From: Minisyncoccus sp041650175
GTDB lineage: Bacteria; Patescibacteriota; Minisyncoccia; Minisyncoccales; Minisyncoccaceae
Assembly (NCBI GenBank): GCA_041650175.1
Contig: JBAZLS010000027.1
Coordinates: 1-6,615, forward strand
Direction of reading: 5' to 3'
DNA: 6,615 nucleotides
Part shown: positions 1 through 6,530 of the stretch, piece after piece
Numbering within the stretch: the first letter of the stretch is position 1
Layout of the letters: each line of letters begins with the position of its first letter
Program-made: the position numbers and the translations under genes
The notes under the pieces: model-generated
Databases searched by the model: none
Seen by the model: only the letters and a program-made list of their open reading frames with translations
Told to the model about the DNA's origin: nothing

Positions 1-576
1 TCTTGATGCACTACAGTTAGTATCAACTCCATTTTCCCTACAAACCCAAGAAGAACTTCCTCCAACTGTTGGGAAAGATGGGGTAGTTGTTTCTGTTCCA
101 ACAGAACAGAAAGTATTAGTTCCGTATCCTGTCGAAGTTGCATAGAAAGCCATATTCGCTGTTCCACAAGCAGGAATTGTTGCGTTACTAGTATATGCTG
201 AAGTAGAAGAATTAAAACTATAGTTAGAGCTATCAGACAGAACTGCGTTTACGATAAAATTAGTTCCATCTGAATAATAGGTGTAATAAGTTCCTAATGG
301 GTCTCTGGCATTAACAGAATCACCCAAGGCTGTATTTACTGCACTGGAACAATTAGAACCAATATTGCAAGTTGATGATACTGGATAAGTTGAATTAGAA
401 GCATTGTAAATAAAGAGAGATTTTACAATCTGGTTTAAGTCTGCTTTTCTTTTTGCATCATTAGCAGAATTAGTCGCATTTGACATTGAGACGATAAGAA
501 TACCGGCAAGGATGCCGATAATTGCGATGACGACAAGAAGCTCAATTAGAGTAAAAGATTTTTTGTTTTTATTCAT
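1..576 (-). CDS. Type IV pilin-like / pseudopilin protein, C-terminus beyond the window
   Basis: This is the N-terminal 192 codons of a secreted, membrane-inserted prepilin, open to the left edge with no stop. After a short basic leader (MNKNKKS) comes FTLIELLVVIAIIGILAG, the class III signal recognised by prepilin peptidase. Cleavage would fall between Ser7 and Phe8, and Glu12 would be Glu5 of the mature protein. The residue before the cut is Ser rather than the usual Gly. The hydrophobic stretch runs to about residue 31 and is followed by an amphipathic helix (NDAKRKADLNQIVKSL). The globular part is rich in Ser, Thr, Asn and Tyr. It contains DPLGTYYTYYSDGTNF, resembling the region of GspG-type pseudopilins around the conserved DP-G motif, and then a Cys/Trp module at about residues 157-191. 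The start at 576 is chosen because the leader follows directly and a promoter lies just upstream; there is no Shine-Dalgarno. The gene is divergent from valS. Whether it is a pilus subunit or a minor pseudopilin cannot be decided. Confidence 0.9.
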   Translation of the reverse strand, partial: MNKNKKSFTLIELLVVIAIIGILAGILIVSMSNATNSANDAKRKADLNQIVKSLFIYNASNSTYPVSSTCNIGSNCSSAVNTALGDSVNARDPLGTYYTYYSDGTNFIVNAVLSDSSNYSFNSSTSAYTSNATIPACGTANMAFYATSTGYGTNTFCSVGTETTTPSFPTVGGSSSWVCRENGVDTNCSASR

Positions 577-589
577 AATTTATTATTTA

Positions 590-618
590 ATTATACTCAT
601 TTAAATTTATTTTTTCAA
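590..618 (-). promoter_or_regulatory. Promoter of the pilin-like gene
   Basis: On the minus strand TTGAAA (618-613) and a perfect TATAAT (595-590) are separated by exactly 17 bp. Transcription would start near 583, only about 7 nt before the ATG at 576, so the message is nearly leaderless. This agrees with the absence of a Shine-Dalgarno sequence. Seen by eye only; no start-site data. Confidence 0.65.
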
Positions 619-699
619 GAGAAGATAATTTATTAATAATAAAAAATATTAGAGATATTGTTTTCATCCTTCATAAACGAGCAGACTGGAATAACAAAG

Positions 700-743
700 A
701 AATAGATTGCTTCGTCCGCCAGCTGGCGGACTCGCAATGACAG
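700..743. repeat. Dispersed palindromic repeat, copy A (44 bp)
   Basis: It differs from copy B (907-950) at 3 of 44 positions. Its core, 714-731, is a perfect 18-bp palindrome (GTCCGCCAG/CTGGCGGAC). The flanks ATTGC (706-710) and GCAAT (734-738) extend it into a long imperfect hairpin. It is much richer in GC than its surroundings. Read on the minus strand it starts TGTCATTGCGAG and ends GAAGCAATCT, a form I recall as a common intergenic repeat in CPR and other bacterial genomes. No T-tract follows, so it is not a terminator. Confidence 0.85.
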
Positions 744-762
744 AGGAATGGGAACATTTTAT

Positions 763-790
763 GAGATTCCAACTTTCGTTGGAATGACAG
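763..790. repeat. Small hairpin repeat of the ATTCC...GGAATGACAG type
   Basis: An 8-bp stem (766-773 with 778-785, ATTCCAAC/GTTGGAAT) closes a TTTC loop and is followed by GACAG. On the minus strand it reads TGTCATTCC, then the hairpin, then GGAATC. This is the architecture of the short dispersed repeats whose spurious translation gives 'VIPAKAGI'-like peptides, such as the neisserial dRS3 type. The resemblance is in layout; no homology search was done. Confidence 0.7.
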
Positions 791-855
791 ACAAGGATTT
801 TGGAATGACAAGAAGAGGCAGAATGACAAAGGAGATGTAGCTATGTGACACAAGG

Positions 856-882
856 TGGACTTTTGGTCTGTTTTTGTATAAT
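856..882 (+). promoter_or_regulatory. Probable promoter of valS
   Basis: A perfect TATAAT lies at 877-882. The best -35 candidate is TGGACT (856-861), which matches TTGACA at 4 of 6 positions with a 15-bp spacer, so the -35 element is weak. Transcription would start near 889 and give a leader of about 95 nt that contains palindromic repeat copy B. Confidence 0.45.
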
Positions 883-906
883 ATTCAAGTAAAGATAAAA
901 TTATAA

Positions 907-950
907 AAATAGATTGCTTCGTTCGCCAGCTGGCGGGCTCGCAACGACAG
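907..950. repeat. Dispersed palindromic repeat, copy B, in the predicted valS leader
   Basis: This is the second copy of the 44-bp repeat, in the same orientation as copy A and 207 bp downstream. The differences are C716 to T923, A730 to G937 and T738 to C945. The first two fall in the palindrome and turn C-G and T-A pairs into T-G pairs, so a plus-strand RNA could still fold the full stem. The third breaks the outermost flank pair. If the promoter at 856-882 is used, this hairpin is transcribed about 35 nt before the valS start codon. Confidence 0.85.
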
Positions 951-983
951 CTGATTTAAAAAATCAAGCAATACAATAGAAAT

Positions 984-3359
984 ATGGAAAATCAAGATAA
1001 AAATATTCTTTCTGAAGAATTTTTTCCTAAAAATTATGACTTCAAAATAAATGAAGAAAAGTGGAGAAATAATTGGAAGATAAAAAGACTTTATGAATTT
1101 AATTACGATGAAAAAAAACCGACGTTTGTAGTTGATACTCCACCTCCTTATGTTTCAGCTGATCATTTACATGCTGGGCACATAATGTCATACACCCAAG
1201 CAGAATTTATTGTGAGATATAAAAGAATGCAGGGGTTTAATGTGTTCTACCCAATGGGCTTTGATGATAATGGATTGCCAACTGAAAGATTTGTAGAGAA
1301 AAAATATAAAATAAATAAATCAAAGATAACTAAATCTGAGTTTATTAATCTTTGCTTGAAAGAAACTGAAAAAGGAATTGAAACTTATCGAAATCTTTGG
1401 AATAGTCTTGGTATCTCTGTTGATTGGTCTAAAACTTATAGTACAATTGCTCCATTACCTACTAAGATATCTCAATGGTCCATACTTGATCTATATAAAA
1501 AAGGGCTACTTTACAAAAAAGAATTGCCGATTTTGTGGTGTCCATTTTGCGGTACTGCAATTTCGCAATCTGACTTAGAAGCAAAAGATAAAAATTCTAA
1601 AATGAATTATATTAAGTTCGGATTGCCTAATAACGAGACAGGTATTATTGCAACGACTAGACCGGAAATGCTGCCTGCTTGTGTCGCCATATATTTTAAT
1701 CCTACTGATGAAAGATATTCTAATCTTAAATCCGGCGAAGCAACAGTTCCTTTATTTAATTTTAAGGTTCCGATTAAAACCAGTGAAGCAGTTGATAAAG
1801 AAAAAGGTACTGGGCTGATGATGGTCTGTACATGGGGAGACCAAGAAGATATAGAAAAATGGAGACTTGATAATCTGCCGACTAAAAATCTTATCACTGA
1901 AAATGGAAAGCTAACTGAACTTGGAGGAAAATATCAGGATATGGAAATAGAAGAAGCTAGAACAATGATTATTATTGACCTTAATGAAGCTGGATTGCTT
2001 GAAAAACAAGAAGATATATTACATTCAGTAAATGTACATGAAAGATGCGATACGCCTGTTGAATTTGTATTAAGTAAACAATGGTTTATAAAAATTACTG
2101 ACAATAAAGAAAAGTGGCTAGAAATGGGAAAGAAGATAAACTGGTTCCCTACTCATATGTATAATAATTATGAAATATGGGTTAATTCTTTGAAATGGGA
2201 TTGGTGCATATCAAGACAAAGATATTATGGAGTACCGTTTCCTTTCTGGATCTGCCAAGATTGTGGAGAAGTAATAATTCCAGATGAAAAGGATTTGCCT
2301 GTTAATCCGTTTGAACAAGAGTCTCCTGTTGCTATTTGTCCAAAATGCGGAAGTAAAAATATCGAACCTGAAAAAGATGTTATGGATACATGGGCAACAT
2401 CTTCTTGTACTCCTTTTTTACTTCGTGAAATTATTGGAAGACCAGAATTGTTTCCTGTTGACGTAAGACCAAATGCCCATGAAATTATAAGGACTTGGGA
2501 TTTTTATTCTGTAGTTAAAAGTACATTACATTTCGATTCAATTCCTTTTAAGAATCTTATGATATCTGGCCATGGACTAGACGAGCAAGGTAAAAAAATA
2601 TCAAAAAGACTTGGCAATTATACTCCATCTGATAAATTAGTTGATGAGTATGGGGCTGACGCTATAAGATATTGGGCAACTGGCGCTGGACTTGGACAAA
2701 ATCTAAGATTCAATCCAAAAGAGATAAAAAAGGGGAAGCAAATTTCTACTAAATTATGGAATGTTGCAAGATTCATAATGATGTATAGTCAAAATCCAGA
2801 AATTACTAATCCAATTTATGAATGCGCTGATAAATGGATAATTGAGGAATTAAATAAAACAATTGAAGAAGCAACAAAATATTTTGAGGGTTATGAGTAT
2901 TCTAAAGCAAAAATAGCGATTGAAGAATTTTTTATGTCTAAGTTTGCTGATTACTATGTTGAGTTTGTAAAATATAGGCTAAATGGAGAAGATTTAGTTT
3001 CTAAGAATGCAGCTCTTTTTACTCTAAAAAAAGTTTTTGCAAATATTCTAAAACTTTATGCTCCGATTGTGCCATTTATTACTGAAGAATTATATCAATA
3101 TTTTAAAGAAGACCAAAACGAAAATACAATCCATTTTTCTAAGTGGCCAAAAATAATTCTAAAAGAAGAAATGAAGGATATTGATATCTCTGATTTTAAT
3201 AAAGCCATTGCTGCAATTGACGAGATAAGAAAATATAAATCTGAAAATCAGATATCGCTTGGAGCTGAAATAAATGAGTATAAATTAAACTCAAAAGTTA
3301 ATTTTGAAAAATATGGTTTATTAATTAGAAAAGTCGGAAAGGTAGATAAATTTATATAA
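984..3359 (+). CDS. valS: Valyl-tRNA synthetase, archaeal-type, complete
   Basis: This cytoplasmic class Ia synthetase charges tRNA-Val and edits mischarged threonine. Residues 47-108 carry the first half of the active site, with HAGH (63-66) as the HIGH motif and GFDDNGLPTE (92-101), the form typical of the archaeal genre; bacterial ValRS has GTDHAGIATQ here. The CP1 editing domain spans about 200-370, with TTRPEMLPACVA (224-235), GTG (275-277) and GDQEDIE (285-291). Candidate zinc ligands are C186/C189, C424/C427 and C452/C455. DVMDTWATSS (465-474) marks ValRS rather than IleRS or LeuRS. The KMSKS loop reads KISKR (538-542), keeping both lysines. The anticodon-binding helical domain covers about 640-740. 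The protein stops soon after at 791, without the C-terminal coiled-coil arm of bacterial ValRS. The ATG at 984 lacks a Shine-Dalgarno but gives a normal N-terminus. The gene is divergent from the pilin gene and convergent with the PKD gene. Confidence 0.96.
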   Translation: MENQDKNILSEEFFPKNYDFKINEEKWRNNWKIKRLYEFNYDEKKPTFVVDTPPPYVSADHLHAGHIMSYTQAEFIVRYKRMQGFNVFYPMGFDDNGLPTERFVEKKYKINKSKITKSEFINLCLKETEKGIETYRNLWNSLGISVDWSKTYSTIAPLPTKISQWSILDLYKKGLLYKKELPILWCPFCGTAISQSDLEAKDKNSKMNYIKFGLPNNETGIIATTRPEMLPACVAIYFNPTDERYSNLKSGEATVPLFNFKVPIKTSEAVDKEKGTGLMMVCTWGDQEDIEKWRLDNLPTKNLITENGKLTELGGKYQDMEIEEARTMIIIDLNEAGLLEKQEDILHSVNVHERCDTPVEFVLSKQWFIKITDNKEKWLEMGKKINWFPTHMYNNYEIWVNSLKWDWCISRQRYYGVPFPFWICQDCGEVIIPDEKDLPVNPFEQESPVAICPKCGSKNIEPEKDVMDTWATSSCTPFLLREIIGRPELFPVDVRPNAHEIIRTWDFYSVVKSTLHFDSIPFKNLMISGHGLDEQGKKISKRLGNYTPSDKLVDEYGADAIRYWATGAGLGQNLRFNPKEIKKGKQISTKLWNVARFIMMYSQNPEITNPIYECADKWIIEELNKTIEEATKYFEGYEYSKAKIAIEEFFMSKFADYYVEFVKYRLNGEDLVSKNAALFTLKKVFANILKLYAPIVPFITEELYQYFKEDQNENTIHFSKWPKIILKEEMKDIDISDFNKAIAAIDEIRKYKSENQISLGAEINEYKLNSKVNFEKYGLLIRKVGKVDKFI

Positions 3360-3376
3360 TTAAAAATGTCTAAAAC

Positions 3377-3402
3377 AAAAATCCGCCTTTTGGCGGATTT
3401 TT
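3377..3402. terminator. Bidirectional intrinsic terminator between convergent genes
   Basis: An 11-bp perfect stem (3377-3387 with 3392-3402, GC core TCCGCC/GGCGGA) closes a TTTT loop. A T-run ends the stem on the plus strand. The complementary A-run gives a T-run, TTTTTGTTTT, on the minus strand. It lies 17 bp after the valS stop and 3 bp after the PKD gene stop, and should end transcripts from both. Confidence 0.9.
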
Positions 3403-3405
3403 AGT

Positions 3406-6393
3406 TTATTGAATTTGGAAGTATTTACTCCTTTCAGCTGATAATTTTTCAGCTTCTCTTGCTTTGTCTTCTTTATTTTTTTTCAATAAAATATATATCA
3501 AATAGAATAAAGTAATCAGTAAGAGTAATATGAATAATCCGAACCCAATTAGTAATAATATTAACCAACCTCCATTAAAGAAATCTAAGCTAGCCATACT
3601 AACCGATCCTGCAATTTTTGTATTGGTAACATTAATAACTAAACTATTTTTTATCGTATCAATATTCCTTCCGTTCAATTCTACACTATCAGTTAAAGAT
3701 GTTTCTCTTTCAGTAAATTCTTTTTCACCTGCAATCTTTATCCTAAAAGATAAAACTTTACTTTCTCTTGCTTTAAAGTCTCCTAAGATAATGCCGTTGG
3801 TCATATCAACTCCGAATGGCTGACCAGTAACTGAAACATTTGAAACTTCTGCTATCTTAATTGGAAGAGCATTTGTCAAAATTATGTTACTAAGATCTTC
3901 GTCAAGCTGTGAAGTCACGTTTACTTGAATATCTATTTCATCTCCAGGATTTGCAGTTACGTTTCTTGACCATTCCTTTTTTTGAGTAACATTCTTACCT
4001 GTTATTTCTAAAGATAAGGCACTATTCTGAATAACCTCACAAACTGGCTCTTCAACAACTTTAACTGGTTGTTTGGTAACAACTGTTTTAATTATCGTTG
4101 TAGGTTTTACTGTAGCTACGCATGATGAAACACTGACATAATCTCTTGCATAAGAACTATCTGACCAAGAGTATAATCCTCCATCATAACCGACAGACCA
4201 AGCACGATAATAATATGTACCACTAGAAACAGAATTTGTGTAACTAGTTCCAGTGCCATAATAAACTATTGTTCCATCTGTAACTGATGATGGGTAGCCA
4301 CCTGCTTTTCTGATAACAGTCGTATAAGCGGCACCTTCTCCTTTAGTCCAAGTCAGGCTAACTTTTCCACAGCTTGATGCTGTAGCGTTAAAATATGTAG
4401 GAGGTTCTGGCTGAGTAATAAACTTTAAAGTACTTCCATAAATATTTCCTGAAGCTTCTGCCCTGAATTGATATGCTTTTCCTTTTGATAATCCATTTAG
4501 GTCTTCAGAAAAATAATCTCCTGAATTTTTTAAGCTATTATTAGTTGTATTATTAAAACCAGAGTTTATCCTTCCCCAAGAAAATTTAACGTTAGAATTG
4601 TTGCCACTGACAAGATAACCGTTTATTCTAGCTGTTGTTGTTTTTACATTTGTTGCTGCGTTAGTTGTAACAGAAGCATTTGTAGTAGTGTTATTTAAGT
4701 CCCTTACAAGAATACTGACATTGGCAGTTGAATATCCTCCTCTATTATTTGTAACGTTGATGGTACAGTAATAGCTTGTATCACTATTTACCATTGGCGC
4801 ATAATAAGTTGGATTTATCGTATTGTAATTTGATAATGTTCCTCCAGTGCAAGTCCAGTTATATGTTAATGAATATCCATTTGGGTCATAAGCAGTAACA
4901 TTCAGTAATATTGAAGCACCTTCATTCACTTCTCTATTTCCACCAGAGCTTATAATAGGATTACCATAAGTTTGCTGATATGCATAAGTACTACAACTAG
5001 CATTGGAACCACTGTTTAATCCGTAGCAAGTCCAATACCAAGGCCCTGAACCTGAAACCGAGCTAGCAGTTCCACTATTGCAAAGACCATAATATGGCAT
5101 TGATGAAAGAGTCTGTCCATTTGATGAACCGCAAACTCCACTGTTTGAGCCTGTATAAATATAAACTGTATCACTGGCAGATCCACTTTTATTATCAGTT
5201 ACCGTAAGTGTACAAGTATAATTAGTATTATTAGAATTGTAAGTATAATTACTAGCAGTAAAAGTTGGATTTAATGTTGTTGAACTAGATAATGTTCCTC
5301 CATTGCATGACCATCTATAGGTCAAAGGATCTCCATCTGGGTCTGATACGGTAGGAGTTAATTTTACCGAACCTCCTGGCTGGATATTTTTATCTGAGCC
5401 TGCATCAACTTCTGGATTGTTATTTTGAGATGATGAACCAATTGTTATTGATACATAGTCGCTTGCATATCCGCCACGTCCATCGCTAACGCTAAGAGTA
5501 CATGTTGCGACTGTTCCATTAGAACCAGAAGCATAAAAATTTGGGTTCATTATTGTTGAGCTTGAAACGCTTCCACCAGTACAAGACCAATTATATATCA
5601 ATGGGTCTCCATCTGGGTCTGATACGGTAGGAGTTAATTTTATTGTTGCTCCTGAAACAACAGTTTTATCTGGTCCTGCATCGACTTCTGGATTATTATT
5701 TACCTGAGTAGATTCAGAAACTGTTATATAAACTGAATCATTTCCTGAAGCGCCCTCGTTATCAGTAGCAGTAAGCGTACATGAAACAGTTGTACCACTG
5801 CTAACAGATGGAGCAGTAAAAATCGGATTAAGAATAGTAGTACTGGATAATGATCCTGAATCACAAGACCAGCTATATGTCATCGGATCTCCATCCGCAT
5901 CAGTAGCATCTCCAAGCAATGAAACTGTTTTTCCTGAAAGGGCAGTTTTATTTTGACCTGCATCAACAATTGGGCTGTGATTTGTTGTAGGATTAGTACC
6001 TCCGACAATTGTTATTTCAGTAGAATCGCTTGCCGAGCTAGAACCATTATCAACAACAAGTGTACATGAGATAATTGTACCTGAACTGACATTAGGAAGA
6101 GTCAATGTTGGAGATAAGGCTGTTGCACTTGAAAGACTTCCGCCAGTACAAGTCCAATTGTATGTTAATGGATCTCCTTCTGAATCTGATACTGTTGGAG
6201 TCAAAAGAATTGAAGTTCCTGCTGTACCATTTCTATTTGTGCCAGCATCAACTGTAATCGTACCTGCAAACAAAAGGCTTATTCCAATAACTAAGGAAAA
6301 AATAAATATTCCTTGAAGTAAAAGCATAAAAACCAACCATTGGTCTTGTGGTTTTTTAAAGAAACTTATTATATTTTTAGATACTTTATTCAT
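3406..6393 (-). CDS. Large membrane-anchored surface protein with PKD, FN3-like and DUF11-like domains
   Basis: This is a 995-residue extracellular protein, probably an adhesin or envelope protein; no enzymatic motif is visible. A basic N-terminus and hydrophobic segment (about 19-43) export it. Then come PKD domains at about 46-131, 140-226, 234-318, 326-414 and 477-564, with hallmarks NPxVDAG, DPDGDPLTY and WSC. A four-Cys module (419-470) interrupts the row. FN3-like domains follow at about 570-660 and 663-757, the second with VIRKAGGYPSSVTDGT. After a K/T/V-rich linker comes a DUF11-like beta domain (about 793-925), then a hydrophobic segment (942-970) and a 25-residue charged tail. There is no LPXTG sorting signal. 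Each PKD has one Cys pair spaced 27-31 residues; the total is 17 Cys. The ATG at 6393 precedes the export signal and has no Shine-Dalgarno. Its own promoter lies upstream, it is convergent with valS, and an IS end abuts its upstream side. The specific ligand is unknown. Confidence 0.9.
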   Translation of the reverse strand: MNKVSKNIISFFKKPQDQWLVFMLLLQGIFIFSLVIGISLLFAGTITVDAGTNRNGTAGTSILLTPTVSDSEGDPLTYNWTCTGGSLSSATALSPTLTLPNVSSGTIISCTLVVDNGSSSASDSTEITIVGGTNPTTNHSPIVDAGQNKTALSGKTVSLLGDATDADGDPMTYSWSCDSGSLSSTTILNPIFTAPSVSSGTTVSCTLTATDNEGASGNDSVYITVSESTQVNNNPEVDAGPDKTVVSGATIKLTPTVSDPDGDPLIYNWSCTGGSVSSSTIMNPNFYASGSNGTVATCTLSVSDGRGGYASDYVSITIGSSSQNNNPEVDAGSDKNIQPGGSVKLTPTVSDPDGDPLTYRWSCNGGTLSSSTTLNPTFTASNYTYNSNNTNYTCTLTVTDNKSGSASDTVYIYTGSNSGVCGSSNGQTLSSMPYYGLCNSGTASSVSGSGPWYWTCYGLNSGSNASCSTYAYQQTYGNPIISSGGNREVNEGASILLNVTAYDPNGYSLTYNWTCTGGTLSNYNTINPTYYAPMVNSDTSYYCTINVTNNRGGYSTANVSILVRDLNNTTTNASVTTNAATNVKTTTARINGYLVSGNNSNVKFSWGRINSGFNNTTNNSLKNSGDYFSEDLNGLSKGKAYQFRAEASGNIYGSTLKFITQPEPPTYFNATASSCGKVSLTWTKGEGAAYTTVIRKAGGYPSSVTDGTIVYYGTGTSYTNSVSSGTYYYRAWSVGYDGGLYSWSDSSYARDYVSVSSCVATVKPTTIIKTVVTKQPVKVVEEPVCEVIQNSALSLEITGKNVTQKKEWSRNVTANPGDEIDIQVNVTSQLDEDLSNIILTNALPIKIAEVSNVSVTGQPFGVDMTNGIILGDFKARESKVLSFRIKIAGEKEFTERETSLTDSVELNGRNIDTIKNSLVINVTNTKIAGSVSMASLDFFNGGWLILLLIGFGLFILLLLITLFYLIYILLKKNKEDKAREAEKLSAERSKYFQIQ
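5330..5642 (-). repeat. Perfect 37-bp direct repeat inside PKD domains 3 and 4
   Basis: The stretches 5330-5366 and 5606-5642 are identical over 37 nt and lie 276 bp (92 codons) apart, the length of one PKD unit. They encode KLTPTVSDPDGD at residues 344-355 and 252-263. The corresponding part of PKD1 (around 6170-6208) has clearly diverged in both codons and residues. This marks PKD3 and PKD4 as the most recently duplicated or converted pair. Confidence 0.9.
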
Positions 6394-6451
6394 AAATTTT
6401 GTAGAAATTACTGTTTATTTCTTTTCTATCTTATATTTATCTTTAATTAAT

Positions 6452-6480
6452 AATATATAACAAAAATGATAATATGTCAA
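6452..6480 (-). promoter_or_regulatory. Promoter of the PKD surface-protein gene
   Basis: On the minus strand a perfect TTGACA (6480-6475) is followed after 17 bp by TATATT (6457-6452). Transcription would start near 6445 and give a leader of about 50 nt, A/T-rich and without a Shine-Dalgarno. The -35 box ends only about 10 bp from the presumed IS terminus. Confidence 0.7.
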
Positions 6481-6530
6481 TAGTAAAAAGGTGCATTCTG
6501 CTCCGAAGTGCAACATTCTGAAAACACAAA

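Larger units (their letters stand above)
690..828. repeat. Mosaic cluster of TGTCATT-headed repeat units
   Basis: On the minus strand the heptamer TGTCATT occurs at 828-822, 810-804, 789-783 and 742-736, and a variant TGTTATT at 696-690. The units at 783-789 and 736-742 lead into the intact hairpins listed separately. Those at 822-828 and 804-810 have lost their palindromes and look like remnants. Any reading frame here is a by-product of the repeats. Confidence 0.6.

Noticed and set aside
706..738. Palindromic repeat copy A as an intrinsic terminator
   Set aside because: No T-run follows on either strand, and it lies between divergent genes where neither transcript would need to end.
671..853. 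A 60-codon minus-strand reading frame across the repeat cluster
   Set aside because: Its peptide is simply the repeats translated (segments such as SFQRKLESHK and CHCESASWRTKQSIS), which recur as spurious proteins in repeat-rich genomes; there is no start signal or conserved domain.
883..983. T-box or other tRNA-sensing riboswitch upstream of valS
   Set aside because: No T-box consensus (AGGGTGGNACCGCG), specifier-like stem or terminator is present; the only structures are the dispersed repeat and a 6-bp A/T-rich hairpin at 952-966.
1378..2466. Three short frames overlapping valS (1378-1578 plus, 1607-1897 minus, 2284-2466 plus)
   Set aside because: They are out-of-frame or antisense shadows of a clearly conserved synthetase gene.
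3406..3560. LPXTG-type cell-wall sorting signal at the C-terminus of the PKD protein
   Set aside because: No LPXTG-like motif precedes the hydrophobic segment, and the 25-residue charged tail is too long for a sortase substrate.
3530..3823. A 97-codon plus-strand frame over the 3' part of the PKD gene
   Set aside because: It is antisense to the well-supported DUF11-like domain and membrane segment, with no independent start signal.
984..6393. Recoded genome with TGA as Gly, as in some CPR lineages
   Set aside because: Both complete genes are open in the standard code, end in TAA and contain no in-frame TGA, so nothing here calls for recoding.
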